Positions 20,147 through 35,100 are shown, numbered from the stretch's first letter. The stretch is DNA of 64,000 nucleotides from Artemia franciscana (GCF_032884065.1 NC_088872.1:36589902-36653901), one strand, 5' to 3'. Notes: generated from the sequence alone by a model not told the origin. A program made the numbers and translations.

Positions 20147-23100
20147 GTAAGTCACTTTAGTGCCACTAATTATGCCCTACGTGTAAAACGGTGGGGGGGG
20201 GTCAAGAGTTGAAAGCATTTATGTAAATGAGTAGGCTAGCATTTTATTAAGCCTGGGCTTTGCCTTTTTTTATGTAGCCTAGGCATGTATTGAGGATGCT
20301 GGGTTTTGATGACCTTGGACAGAATAAGACACAAGCTATCTTACAGTATAGGCCAAAGATATGATGTAAGATAACCTACAGCATAAGGTCAAAGGATAGT
20401 TCTTTCAAATCTTGTATCTTTTCTAAATTTTGATTTGTGTGGGTTTAGAGATTTTGTCAAAAAATGTCATAGCTAAGCATAGCTATATTTAATAGAAAAC
20501 CCCTAGCCAAAAATCTTTACTTCTACTTTTAGCTAGACCTACTTTTCTTTCTTCTACTTTAGCTACTTTTAGATATCTTGGAAAGGGGTTAGGAAAATGA
20601 AACTTCCAGGGTTGGGTCAATAAAGCATATCCCAGAAAGGTATTTTGAAGTACCAAACTCTACTCCTTCTCTCTCTAGAGGTACCTGAAATTTGCCTACA
20701 TGAGATGTCTACTTATTGAAATTTTGAAAAAAAAAAATCTTACCTTAATTTTCAGTTGTCAGTTTCTTTTTCTCTGGCCTTAGTTCTGAATATGCAGTTC
20801 CTATTATTTGAGTAGAATTTTAAGCCATATTGATGGGTTTTTTTTCAAAAATTTAGGAAATGTATTTGTATATCTTTAAAACCTTGTAAATTGGGATTAA
20901 GCAAAGTTGTTAAACTGAAAATAATTTTGTTATATTTTATTTAAGCAGAAGATCTATTTTGCAAGGTTTCACTTTTATAGGCTAACACACAGATTTTAAA
21001 GGTCATCAAAGGTCAGGAGCCTCTAGAGGGGGAAGGAGTAGAGGTAAGTACATCAAAATACCTTCCCAGGATATACTTCAACCTGTAGACCAATCCCTTA
21101 AGCTTTCATTTGCCTAACCTAACCCCTTTTCAAGATAGCCAAAATTAGCTAAAGTAGAATTTTATCTAAAAATCTTATCGAGATAAGTATTCTACAGTTG
21201 TCTTTTCTTAACCTTCAGCCAAAAGAAAGTAGACTTCATCCATAAACAAGGAGTAAATATAGGTGAAGACCCATGGGCCCTTCTGAACTACAATGACCCT
21301 ATAGTAACAAAAGAATATTGACGTTTGATTCCCTATTCTACTGCAAATATAGGCTAATAGTTGCAGATTGTAATGGTAAAGTTCCAGATGAAGGGTTTTT
21401 GTCTATATTAGAAAGTAGTCAAAGAAGATGAATGAATTCATTGCCTCAATGCTTACATAGGAAAGTAATGTAAAGTACTTGACTACTTCTTCCTCCAAAG
21501 GGTACCAATCTTTGACCTTGTGCAATCTTTTCTAAATATATCATTCATTTTACTCAACCGCATTCCAATTCCACGAAAGCTCCACAATGTGGAAATATTG
21601 TCTTTGGCATTGTTTGGGGAGTGTAGCTGCCCTTCTCAAAATAATTTGGAGAAAAAATATTATATAGCCCATGCCCCTTGACTTTCTGGATGTAGATCCT
21701 TCTTGCACCCAATAAAAATACTGGAGCTACACCCCTACATATAACCTAATGCAAATAGGATTGCCCTACTTGTAAATAAAACTTCATATAGTTAATCTCT
21801 GCTAACGCCGAATTGGTGGAGGTATCATAGGCGATGGAATAACATTATCTAAGTTTTAAGCTTAATTTCATTTTTAACTTTCATTTACTAGGAGGGATAT
21901 TAAGGGGTTGAAAATACTTGTCCATGCCCTTATTTGGGGTATACGTTCATTTTGAAAGCTTTATCCTCTGGCCCAAAACTGTTACGTGTCCATGAGGTAT
22001 CAGTGTCCAGACAGCTACCCGACCCTAGCTTTATCTGTGGATCCACTCCTATAACCCTCATTCAGAGCAGTATCCAGGGTACTGCCCGGCTTGACCATCC
22101 CCTCTCCCTTCCCATTTCTCCGATTTGTATATTGGTTGTCAAACTACAGTTAAAAGAATTGTTTGTAAAAATATTCCCCAACTCGCAAATATATCTTAGA
22201 AATGAAGGTAAAATAAGCCTTATTAGAGACTATTAGACAAAATTATGGATGTAAACCCTCTTCTCTTCAAGCTTTGCTCACCTATCTCGGTGGTGTCAAT
22301 TCACGGAAATGGGGAGAGAGGGCAGTTTTGTTCTTTTGCAATAAAAATACCAAAAACAAGCCATTTTTTCATGAAAATACAATTAAAAATGTGGCACTTA
22401 AATATTATACGAGAGGCGTGACTCGAGGAGTGAAGTTTGGTTACTGCTATTGAAATAAAACAAAATATAAGGAAAAATAATATTTTTTAGCAAAATTATG
22501 AAAACTACAACAAACAATACTCGGGGTGCCCAGTGCGCATTATATTAAATACGTAACCTAAACAAAACGCCTACTAGATGTTTATTTAGAATATATCTCT
22601 GTGCATTTTTCCCAGCAACCCGAAGCTAATTGTTTGCTATTATCACCGTGAAAAGCGGGTAATGTCTCATGTTCGCGATCCAAATTCTCGAGTGTTTCTC
22701 GTATGATACTTAAATACCAGAAATGTTATCCAGGGGGATTTGTGCACACCCTCCCCGCCCTTAGTTGACACCATTGACCTATCTGAACAACTTTCTAAGT
22801 AGGCAAGGAGCTACTGCTCTGAAATTTCAATTCGGATACACAGATTTTTGGCTGGGTGAAGGTATGACACCTTTTGATTCAGTGCGACCCTATTTCCGAA
22901 CGGAGGGTAATAAGTCGTGGGTGTTTGATTCAAGAGGCTGAACATAAATACTAGTTCTATATTGGTATTTTCGCTGTTTATGTATGGTATCACTGATACC
23001 GAGAAGCGGCCCTCTGCTTATTTCCACATCTTCCTTGTTTTTTCTTTCTTTTTTTTTAAATTGATACTTTGAAAGCAAGGTTCCCGCGGCTTTTTTTCTT

Positions 23101-26100
23101 CTAGAAAATTCAGGTGAGATCGAGAATGGTATTTGTTTTGTTTACATGCCTAACGGCATGCTTTTCTCCTTTATTTAAGTTTCTTCAACCAAACAGAAGG
23201 CTGTTGACGGAGGTGTGACTTTATATAGATTATTGCGTAGACAAACCAGTTTTAGACTATACATAGGCACACAAGTTTTAAAACTGATAAAAAATTCCTT
23301 ATGAATTGGAAGTATTATATTAAATAAAGCCTAAGTAGGCTGAATGGGAAGAATCTATGAAAGTCGAGTAGACAAGAAAGAGAGGGAGATACCCCCTTCC
23401 TCCTATGAACTGTTTGTCCGGCTCGTAAAAACTTAACATAACAAAGTAAATATAAAACAATTTTTGATTTGTTTATTTTTATAAGTTTTGTATATTAAAC
23501 CCCCCACACCCGAGGAAATTTTTTTGACCCCCCCCCCCGAAAAAATTATGGATATGTCCCTTATTGTCTCATTTTGAGACATTAATACCGAAAACTATTG
23601 CCCCTAATGCTTCTTCGAATTCATCACGTCGTTAAGTCGTCTGAGCCCTACAAAATTATGAAACTCCCCCATTCCACCCTGTTCTGTCTTGGCCGCTCAC
23701 CATGATATCTGCAAGGATTTAGCTATTTTTACACATTAATCACACCTGCCCCATAAAAAGCCAAGATTTATGAATTACATCTGTTTTCCTTGATTTCAAC
23801 GTCATACTTGTAGTACCGAAGCGAAAAATTGAAGTAGCAAGGAGTATGATAAGCATATATCGACAATTATCTATTTCCGTCTATTGCTTATTCCTACTAT
23901 GAATTTTTATATTTTGCTAGATTCATCTTACTGATAGCCAGACTTCTGTTCTGAGCAGTATTGCATCCTGTGAGGAAATATCACTATATTTTAGTGATTT
24001 GTTGGTTGATTTAGTGATTTTCTTCAATAATCTAGTGTTATTTATTTGCTGTTTAGGCAATACAAAAATCATTAGAAATAGTGATAAATCCCTAGGGGTG
24101 GCAATTCTGGTTCTAAGCTTTCATTGTTCTTTTCCAATTTGTGGAACTCTGACTGGTCAGTCACAAATTTATGCGGAATTTGAATATAATATGGCCGGAC
24201 ATGCGTCTAATGTACTTATTCATAAAACCTTTTGGCTATTTACTAGAACTACTCACTCCTTTTTTTCACCTTTCCTGTTTTGCACATTCGTGCCTGATTC
24301 TAAAATGCACCTGTCTTATTATCTGGGTAGTCTTTGAACTTATTTTTCCGGAGTTTCATAATATTTATAATATGCATAGTGTTTTAATGTTTACTGGGTC
24401 AATGAATACTAAGCTGCAATTTCAAATAGATATTCAATCAATATAGGTCATGGTCAAGTAAATGCATTTTATTTGGTTTGAAAAGGAGCATAAAAATTCC
24501 ATAGGGACCAAAAAAACCGTTCAGGGACATCCGAGGAATTCTCGAGTCTATTTAGTTGCCTTTAATTTAGTGGGTTGCTTAGTTTATAGTAATTTATGCA
24601 GTCGTTGCATTACCTTTACATTTGACCTGCTCTTAATTTTTATCTGACTGACATAGTTTAGGATGTTTCGTAACCTTGTTAGTTTTTAAGGATTCTAAAA
24701 CAATGTACTAATAGCACAAAGGATTAGGATAGCAAAAGGATGCAACGATGGCAAACAAAAACAAAAAAGATTTGCTTTTAAGCTCAATGGCATTTATTAA
24801 TAATTAAAGAAAAAATACAAGCTTTTTAACTGAAGGCAAGGAGCAACATTAAAACTCAAAACGAACAGTAATTATTCCGTATATGAAGGTTTGCTCCCTC
24901 CTCAATACCTTGCTCTTGACGCTAAAGCTGTTGGTACTTCTAAAAAAAGCTCCCTATTCTAACTAAACGGCCCCAGTGTTTCAGTAGCCGCTCTTAAAAA
25001 AAATTACAATCAACCAAACTTTAGCCTAAAGAGCAAGATATTGAAGAGAGGGAAACCCTTCATATACGGAATAATTTCTGTTTGTTTTGAGTTTTAATGT
25101 TGTTCCTTACTTTCAGCAAAAAAAAAAGTTATTTTTACATTTAATTTATGTTCTTTTTTTTTAATAATGCAGGTAAAACTGACTGGCCCTCCATGAAATG
25201 CACCCCCTCTCTCACGGGAAGCTCCTCCGTGAAAATTTCATCCAACGTGAAGTACGTAAAGTACAATAAAAATAATTTCAGATAGAAATGTCAATTCCCT
25301 CCAGTGTAAAATTTTTCCTTGAATACTCACCTCCCCTCCCCGGAAATTCCCTTTCCAAGGAAGATTCTCCTAATAGAAATCCACCTCAAGCGCAAGATCC
25401 CCCCCCCCCGAAAATTGTCTATACTTTACAATAATATATACCATACGTAAGCAATGGGCCAATTTGATAACTCACAGGCCTCTCCCCACTGACTCAGGGG
25501 GTCATTTAACCCTAAAGACATAGTTACTTGACCTTTCAACTGTACTGAATAAAATGGCTGTCTATCATTTCGTACGATCATCCCTGAAAAAATAAACATG
25601 CATCCGTGATCTGTCCTCTGGCAAAAGTAACGAAAATCCACATTTTTATGGCACTAGTTATTTACCAAGTGACATAGCGATCGCAAATTCTGTCGGTTGG
25701 TCCCGGTTTTGCTAGTTTGGGCACTTCCAGATAAGCTAGGACGATGAAATTTGGCAGGTGTATCAGGGACCAAACCGGATTAATTTAAATATAGTCATTT
25801 CCCCGATTCGGCCATCTGGAGGGTGGGGGGACGGTTAATTCGGAAAAAAATAGAAAAAATGAGGTATTTTTAACTTACGAACGGATAATCGGATCTTAAT
25901 AAAATTTAATATTTAGAAGGATATCGTGTCTCAGAGCTCTTATTTAAAATCCCGACTGGATCTGGTGACATTGGGGGGAGTTGGAGGGGAAAACCTGAAA
26001 TCTTAGAAAATGCTTTGAGTGGAGGGACGCGGATGAAACTTGGTGGGAAAAATAAGCACTAGTCATAGATACGTGATTGACATAACCGGAACGGATTTGC

Positions 26101-29100
26101 TCTCTTTGGGGGAGTTGGAGGGGCACCCAATTCGGTAATTAGAAAAATTAGAAAAAATGACGTGTTTTTAACTTACGAGCGGGTGATGGGATCTTTAAAT
26201 GAAATTTGATATTTAGAAGGATCTCATGTTTCAGAGCTCTTATTTTTAATTCGGCTGGATCCGATGATGTTGGGGGGAGCTGGAGGAGGTAACTGGAAGC
26301 TTTCGAAAACGCTTAGAGTGGAGAGATCGGGATGAAACTTGGTGGGAAAAATAAGTAGATGTCCTAGATGCGTGATTGACATAACTGGGCCGGAAACACT
26401 CTCTTTTGGAGAGTTTTTTTTGGGGGGGGGGCATAATTCGGTAATTCGGAAAAATTAGAAAAAAGAGGTATTTTTAACTTACAAATTGGTGATCAGAACT
26501 TAATGAAATTTGATATTTAGAAGGATCTGATATCTCGGGTTGAAACTTGGTGGCAAGAATAAGCACAATTCTTAGATACATGATTGACATAACCTAATCG
26601 GATCCGCTCTCTTTGGGAGAGTTGGGGGGATTCCCAGTGCTTTGGCGTTTTCGGTTCTCTGGACTTGCTAGGACGATTAAAATTGGTAGGCGTGTCTGGG
26701 ACCTGCAAAAATTGACTTGATAATAGTCATTTCCCCGATTCGACCTGGGCGATCGGATCTTAATAAAACTTGATGTATAGAAAGATCTTGTGTCTCAGAT
26801 GTTCAATTTTCAATTCGGATTGGATCCGAGGACATAGGGGGTGGAGGGGGGAGCAAAAATATTGGAAATCAGAAATCTTGGAGAACGCTTAGAGTGGAGA
26901 GATCGGGATGAAACTTGATGGGGAGAATAGGCACGACTTCTAGATACGTGATTAACCTTACTGGACGGGATCTGCTCTCTTTGGGGGGGGGGGGGGGGTA
27001 TTTCTAGTGCTTTGGTGAGTTTGAGAATAAGCACAAGTTATTGATACGTGATTGGCATAAGCGGACCGGATCCGATCTCTTTGGGAGAATTGGAGGGATA
27101 TCTAGTGCTTTGGTGAGTTCGGTGCTTCTTGGCATGCTAGGAAGATGAAATCGATATCTCTAGTACCGAGTCTAATTTTAGGTTCCAACCTCGTCACAAG
27201 TGCCATATGAGCTCTTGGCTCTGAATTGAAAAGTGCTAACAGCTTTAGCGTAAGGAGTAAGGTAATGAGGAGTGGGCAAGCCCTCACATAAGGAATAAAT
27301 CTTCTAAAATTAATTTGCAAATTTTGTTTTTCGTACAGGATGAGCCAAATTCGAACCTGTACTAGCGGAAAAACGTCCAGAAATTGAATAAAAAGTGTAA
27401 GTTTTTAACTGAAAGTAAGGAGCAACATTAAAACTTAAAACGAACAGAAATTATTCCTCATATGAAAAGGGGCTGCCCCCTCCTCAACGCCTCACTCTTT
27501 AAGCTAGAATTTTATTTTTTTATAAGTAGAGTTGTGACAAAAAATCAAACTTGCATAGCCAAAAATAGCCAGTAGTTAATTTTTCTTTATCCGGAGGCTC
27601 GCCCGTGTAATTTCAAATCTAGATTTTTATGGTAGGCTAAGAATTTATGTCATCGAACCTTGTTTTTATATTATTCAATGACTGGAAACAATTGTGCAAA
27701 ATACCTCTTTAATTACAATTTTTGTTATTGAACTTTAGCAAAGCGAAGTTAATCAATTTGAGCAAAAAAGAATGATCGGAGATATCGAAACCATTGTAAC
27801 AAATATAGAAAGTGAAAACATCGATAGATCGTTTAATCAAATTATCGCCAACACATCCAATTTAAAGCGAACATCTCATCGTAAAACTTACCTATTAACA
27901 GACTTGAAGCAAAACAGTAGTTCCCTTTTGATGCATGAGCTAATTGCCTGTTGGCAGTTAGATTGCCTCTGCATCGCCTTTGTCAACATAGCGTTAATCA
28001 GCCATGCAAGGAGAAAAGGTGACGTAAATTATGAAAATAAGGTACAACACTTTCCTGGGGTTCTGACCATAGCTGACTTCTAAAAAAGAAAAAAACGGGA
28101 TGAGACAGGCGTAAGATAGGGATGACAATCAGCAAAACATACAAAATTTTAGAACAGCACGCTACTGTAAACGGAAAGAACAACCTTCTTCAATTTTTTC
28201 AAAGTGAGCAGCGATGGTGGTTTACTTACTAACCCAAATAACTTGTGTTTATTCGGAATGAGAAGAGGTTGATATCTTTGACTTAATCTCGCTCTCTGAT
28301 TCTTGGAAAATGGGATAATCAATCTGTATCATTGAAATGGAAAATTTGTCTTAGATCAAGAAAATCGAGAAATACAAAAGGTATTTTTGTCTTTGATAAT
28401 TTTTCCGTTCTCCTGGGGTGAGCTATAGCATGGTCTAAAATTATTATTTGATTTTTTCTTGACAATTTACAGCCCTCGTAGATTTGAAGGGTAACCATGA
28501 TTCCTGGACACTGTTGATCTGAGTTTACTATTATGTGTTTTAAATGACAGAGAATCAATGTATTCTCCTAAATATCTAAAAAATATTCACTCTTTTAAAG
28601 AAGAAGTCCCAATACTAATGTTTTGAATTCTTGGAAAACGTTTAGAGTGTAGAAATCGGGATGGAACTTGGTGGGAAGAATAAGCACATGTCCTAGATAC
28701 GCTATTCACATAACCGGATCTGCTCTCCTTGGTGGAGTTGGGGGGCACCTAATTCGGGAAAATTAGAAAAAATGAGGTACTATTAACTTACGAAGGGGTG
28801 TTTGGGTCTTATTGAAATTTAATATTTAGAAGGACCTCGGGTCTCAGAGCTATTATTTTAAATCCTGACTGGATCCGGTGACATTGGGGGGAGTTGGAGG
28901 AGGAGACTGGGAATCATGGAAAACGATTAGGGTGGAGATGAAACTCACCTGGATCGTGATGAAACTTGGCGGGAAGAATAAGCACATGTCCTAGATACGC
29001 TATTCACATAACCGGACCGGATCCGCTCTCTTTGGGGGAGTTGGTGGGGATTTACTAGTTTGTGCACTTCCCGATAAGCTAGGACGATGAAAGTTGGCAG

Positions 29101-32100
29101 GTGTATCAGAGACCTGACTATATTAAGTTAGAAATAGTCTCTTCCCCGATTCGACCATCTGAGGGGGGGGGGGAGTGAACAAGATAGTTGAGAAGAATTT
29201 TATTTGCCGATGAAACCAATGATTGTTCTTCTTAAGTATGGCTTGTGGTCTAGGGGTACGAATCTCGCTTAGAGTGCGAGAGGTCTCAAGTTCGAATCCC
29301 AGATCACCCAATTTTGCATGCAGAAGATCCGAAACTAGATCGTGATCAATATAGCGATCACTGAAAGTTGGCAGGTGTAACATGGACCCGACCAGATTAA
29401 ATTAGAAATAGTCGCTTCCCCGATTTGACCATCTGGGGGGAGTGGAAGGACGGTTAATTCGGAAAAATTAGAAAAACTAAGGTATTTTTAACTTACGAGT
29501 GGGTTATCGGATCTTAATGAAATTTGATATTTAGAAGAACCTCTTTAGAAGGACTTAGTGGGAAGAAGCTCTTGGCTCTTCCGACCTCGTCACAAGTGCC
29601 ATATGAGCTCTTGTTGTATATAGGAGCTTGAAACTACTACAGTAGGGTTCTCAGGTAGGCTGAATCTGATGGTGTGATTTTCATCAAGATTCCTTGAATT
29701 TTAGGGGGGGGTTCCCCTCTTGAAAATATCTGGCAAAACTGGTGAATCTTATATATTTGGAATCAGCTTAATAAGCTGATTCTTTTGATGTATCTAATGA
29801 TATAAAAATTCTACTTTTAAAGCTTCAGTTACTCTTACTTTTAGGATCCAACAGTGCATGAAGACATTCTTAATTGTAGCAAAAGGTAATAGAGAACACA
29901 TATGTTACTAATAATAAATACTGTTACTATGCCACGACTAACAACTCACTGCAGAACCATGCCGCCAGAGACCAACACAGCTGCACACGCTCCGCCCCCA
30001 TATCGATCAATTTAAATCCTCACTTTTTACTACTTCCCCAGCAGTTTCAATTCCCCTCAAATTCTTCCTTATGACCTATTATCCAAATCGGGGACTAAGT
30101 GCTTTTTCTTTGACCCTGATAGTTGAACGGAAAGGTTGGTCTTTGGAAATTAGTCATCCTTTATCTGCAAAATGTGTTCTTGCCATCTCAACTTTCCTCT
30201 CATTATAGCCCTGGAAAACGTGATAGAACCGCGTTTTCGTGTAGCATAGTGTCTTTAATATGGTCAGTCAGACGGATACCCAAAATAATCATTTGTCAAT
30301 TCCTCTGGAAAAAATCTAATAAATCCCCCTCTGTGTTTTGGAGCGCCCACGCTTCCGAAGCATACTGCGCTGATCACTACCGCCACTGTAGCTTTCAAAA
30401 TTCAAATCTTGGTTCGTAGACTTGAATCAAATTTTAACAAGTTTATTAATATATACTAATTATAAAATGTAAAAAATCTTGGTTACGGCCCTGGGGATTA
30501 TATGTCAATTTCTACCTCCACCCCCTTCTCGTCTCTCCCTTAGAACTAATTCTGTTTTGATCTGATGGCTCAATGAGATCTGGGATGTTTTGGCTCTAAA
30601 ATGCACCCTTTGGCGTATCCCCCTCTCTCCCAAGCTATAAAGCAATTGGAGAACCTCATAATAAAGGTTTAAGTGCTTTTTTAAGTTGTGTAATTTCTCC
30701 ATTGCTTACACATAGTATTTATTATTGGAAAACAGTGGTATTTTTCGCGTGGGAGTTTCCTGTGGTGGGATTGTCTGGGGAATTTTCAGTACGGAGTAAA
30801 TTTTTGGGATTAATTTCCTTTCAATGAGAATTTGTCCGAGGGGGGGGATAAATGTCTAGAACTGTAGAATATCACTAGAAGGCTTATCAGATCGGGCAGG
30901 TCTAGTGACCTTTTGAGTAATGATCACTGCCATTTTATGCCACGAAACCACAATTTTGCCGGCTATGGACACAATCCTATCATGCGAAAAATTATTATTA
31001 TTTTTTTTTAATCGTTTAGAAACTAGTCACATGCAGCATAGCCTTCCAAGTTATATATGTCTCACTGACATGTGATGGTGCATTCGTCCCTTAATGTATT
31101 CACAGTTTAAACCAAACTGATGACTACTTTAAAGAATGTATGTGCAGTAGGCTATCTCTATGGGTTGCACAGTATTGAATAGTTTTCTACCCTATTCGGA
31201 TGGGATCAGTTTATTTGGGCGGGGGGGGGTCTCAATAAGTACGGGTTTAGGCCAAATCTTACTATTGTTGTAAGGGGTTCTTTACTTGTCTGTTAAACGA
31301 AACACAATTAAGAATGATGCTGTTCTGACAAAATCGGTTTGGTTCTCTGGGATTAGCTATGATTTAATTATTTTGAGTCATAAAACTACGATGTAGGCAG
31401 GGACGGATCTAGAATGAAATTTTGGGGGGCAATATGACAGGTGCAAATAATTGACTCAATTGACAAATTTATTCTAAAAAATAGTGAAAAAAAGGGAAAG
31501 AGTGTGCCAGAAAAATCTTGAGGGCCCAGGCCCACCTAGATCCGCCAGCTGATGTAAGTATATTTCAATCAAGTATTTAGTAGTGGTTAAGGGTTAGGCA
31601 TTTAGTATAAATGCCTGCTTCCATAATCGTTTGTCCATAATTTTTTAGTTTCCATACTTTTTTTCTAAAGTATTACATGATTTTCATGTTTTGTTATATT
31701 TCACTTAACTTCTCGGTTGTGTTCCGTTTAACCGACAAGTACCAGGGATTCTTATGATCAATATAGATGGTGTATTCGACTATTAAAATTACCTCCTTTG
31801 GGAGAAGAAATTTGGACTGAACTTACAATATCGGTCCTTATGGGGGAATAGCTCACCTCTTTATGCAGAAATAATATTAGTGCGAAATAAGAGATCAAAT
31901 TGAGAAATCAGAAGCAATATTCCCCTCTCCTGGAAGTAATGCCCCCCCCCAGAAGTCATGTAGGCGATTTCGGAGCCATCCCAACTCTGTTCGAATAAGT
32001 TTAGGGGGGATTTCTTTTTCAGGGATGATTTTCTTTTTATTTTGGAAATAACGTTATTCAAAAGTTAAACTTTTGCGTTAAAAAGGGAAGAGCACTTGCC

Positions 32101-35100
32101 CCCCCCCCTGCCCCTAGTTGGTGTCCCTGTGTGGGCCGCTGAAGTTCACCTTTAGAACATTTGAACTTATTAGGGATCATGCTAATCAGCATGCCGTCCA
32201 AATTAAAAAAAAAATCTGAAGGAACAGATTTTGAGTTAGGTACACCATTCACGGCTATCTTTTTCTATTGGGGACGTTTGTGAAATTGTTTAGTGTCTCT
32301 TTCAATTTTTTCTAGAGCTGCTTGAATTTCTAGGTCAAAATGCTTGCGAGAAAGATTCTTTTGAATTTCTTCGCCAAGAACTGCCAGTTCGTTTAGCCAA
32401 TATCATGAAGGAAATCAATTTACTACCTGCCGATCTGTTACGGATGCCATCCGTTGTAACTGTACATAAATGGTACGTGGACAGTTTTAAAGATGTGTTG
32501 GAGTTTACAGACAAAGATTCAGGAGACTCCAAGGTGTTGCAATCGTAAGTTACCTCTAACCCACTATTGCTATTCAACCGTCAGGGTATAATTATGAGCC
32601 AACTTATAAATTGTAAGGATCGCCACTTAAATTTCTAGATTAAGCATTTTTAATTTGTTTTATTGTAATTTTCTCATACCATTAAGGCCGAATTGAAATT
32701 ATATTTATTGTTTTAAGTTTTAAGTAAATTTTGTTGCATGAAATCAGTTTGTCATTTGACTCGTTCAACTACTATACAGAGAACCACAGGACCTAGGCTA
32801 TTTGCAAGAATCATGTATTTCCAAAACTATCAGTTCTTTTTAATGGTTAAAGTTTTTGTTCATGGGGTTTTAAAACCAGTCAGGTTTCAGTGACGGGGGG
32901 TTTATTCCCAAAAAAAGACATGATTGGCTTGCGAAAGTACGTCACAGATGTAAGCCAATGAAACTAAAGCATGCATTTTTGCCATGGAATAACAGGAAAG
33001 TATATTCACTGTGTCCAGTGCAATGCATTATGTGGAGTATAACAAGTCCTTATGGTGCTGCTTGTCTACATTCACTTTCTTGTCTACAGGCTTGCTTGTC
33101 TACACTCACTTTAGACTTATAAAGAAACTAGAACTCTCAATTTCTGATTGAATGAGCACCCTCCGGACTTTCTGCCACCATGAGGTGGGGTTATGGGTTA
33201 CGAAGGGGCAATCTTTCTCCTATACGGAGTAAATTCTACTCGTTTTGGGGTTTAATGTCACTCTTTACTTTCATAATAAACAGTATAGACCAGAAATATT
33301 CCCAGAAACCAACAGGGATTAAGTATCGATTTCAGATTTTTGATGTGTCTTTTAAAGTTTTTTTTTTGTATGCCCCCCCCCCCCCTCGAAAAAATAACGC
33401 CCCAAACTACTGACCTTAATTCGGCCTTGGGGATTTTTTCATCAATTTCTTTCTACACCTCGTCTCTCACTCAGAACTAATTCTGTATTTATCTGATGGG
33501 TCAATGCGAGTTGGGAAACTTTGGCATTAAAATCCACTCTTTGAGGTATATTCCTTCCTCCCTAACTATTCGATATATTTTAAGGTCTAAACAAATTTCT
33601 CTGTCTTAGGTAATTTTCCTATTGTTTTACAGTTCCAAACATTTGCATATAAGGACTCTAAACCTGTACAATGGGGTTCTCTGATTGTTTTGCAGTTAGG
33701 TAGGTAGGGAGATATCTCAAAGGGCGTATTTTAATGCAAAAACATCCCAACTCTCATTGAGGCTTTTGGTAAATTCAAAATTAGTTCTGAGAGAGAGAGA
33801 CGAGGGGAGGGCAGGCCCGTTACGTATGGGGAGACAACCTCCCCCGATGATTTTGGTCACTCGGTAAAAAAAAGAAGTCGGTAAAACCGCGGCGGCCGCA
33901 ATTTTCCATTTGGTTAAGTAAACAGCATTAGAATAGTACTATGATATGTACCGAAATCTGAACCTCGGTTGGTAAATATAGTGGTTTTACCGACTCATGC
34001 AGTGATTTTTCGTATTGTATTCAAAACGGCCATTATGCTAGTTTTTGACAAAAATAGTCGATGAAAACGACCAGCCAGTCGGTAAAATCTCTTGTTCCTT
34101 TCCCTCCCCCAAGCATTTTAGCTACTAACGACCCTGAGGAGGGTGGAGGTATAAATTTATATGTAATCCCCATGGCCGTATTCAGGACTTTTGTTTAAGG
34201 GAGTAATTTTTTCGGGGGAGGGGTACACAAAGACTTGAATTAAACGCATCAAGAATGTGGGCTTGATATTTATACCCTGTTAATTTCTGGGAATATGTCT
34301 GTTCTATGCTGCTATTGTGAAATTAAAGCGGAACATTAAACCCCCAAATGAGCAGAATTTATTTCTTATAGGAGGAAATCGTCCCTTCCTCATGTCCACC
34401 CCCACCTTATGATCGCAGAAAATTGGAAGGGTGCTCATTACGTCAGAAATTGAGAGTTCCAGTCCTTTTTTTTTACAAGTCGAAAGTCATTGGACACCAA
34501 CCAGCCACGGGAGGGAGGTAACGCTGGCTTCAGTATTAAACACCCAACTTTATACACATCAACTGAGGTTAACATTCGCTCAGCTCAATAATTACCTATT
34601 ATCCACTTTGAGAGGCATTTAAGTATCAAGACCAGATAGAGGACGCTGTTCCAAAAAACTAATTTTGTGGACTTGTATTTTCCTAGTTCTCTATCTTACG
34701 TTCTCTTGGGATAATCCATTGGGTGTTTACGTGACATAAATTTGGAACATAGCCCCAAACTAAATTAAGTATATTATCTAGACTTGTCTTACCATTTTAC
34801 CAGTACGCCATAGTTATCGGGTACCAAGATACTTAAGATTTTGATAATATCCTTTGTTTTTTGTTATTTTTTTTTTTCAAAATACATTTATTTTGTTTAA
34901 ATTTTTTTACTTAAAGAAGTAGTTTGAATTTGAATTTGTCTATATTAAAATCGGTTTTGCCTATATATCTCAAGGACTAAAAACCATTGTCGCATAAAAA
35001 AAATTGTTGTTCATAGTATATAATATATTTTATAATCATCGTCCAATTCATATTAATAGACCTATAAGGTACGATAATGTTTTTATAACGGAATCTCTTA

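Larger units (their letters stand above)
25650..29606. mobile_element. Nested element with about 300-bp tandem repeats
   Basis: Inserted in X. The left edge reads ATGGCACTAG and the right side has CAAGTGCCAT (29594-29603), a possible short terminal inverted repeat. Units of about 300 bp recur from 25650 to 27130 and again from 28620 to 29570, with landmarks GATGAAACTTGGTGGGAA, TACGTGATTGACATAACC and CGGATCCGCTCTCTTTGGG. The GTGATTGACATAA landmark is near 26065, 26367, 26575, 26943 and 27041, and its relative CGCTATTCACATAACC near 28695 and 28995. The array is split by about 27140-28610. Minus-strand frames repeat from unit to unit only because the units are similar; they are not called as genes. 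Confidence 0.65.
24831..29840. mobile_element. Element X, copy 2, split by a nested array
   Basis: Same orientation as copy 1. It starts with the foldback module (24831-25115) and continues to about 25649 (…ATCCACATTTTT). It resumes at about 29607 with TTGTATATAGGAGCTTGAAA, which in copy 1 directly follows the equivalent of 25649. The copy stops at about 29840 without the terminal hairpin and abuts duplication copy B. The first arm shares the CTGAAGG variant with copy 1, where other copies have CTGAAAG. Confidence 0.7.
20147..32333 (+). other. PDK intron 1 (12.2 kb)
   Basis: Donor GTAAGT, acceptor AATTTCTAG. It holds an inverted repeat (20500-21185), a partial Y arm (about 22430-22560), element X with its nested array (24831-29840) and the left part of duplication copy B. 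Between 21186 and 24830 nothing else could be supported; short frames such as 21934-22236 and 23999-24337 have no splice or motif support. Confidence 0.85.

Noticed and set aside
25944-27034. Series of similar minus-strand frames with [12 protein letters not shown]-like text
   Set aside because: They repeat because the 300-bp DNA units repeat. The frames drift and break between units.
32335-32577. 80-codon minus-strand frame
   Set aside because: It is antisense to PDK exon 2.
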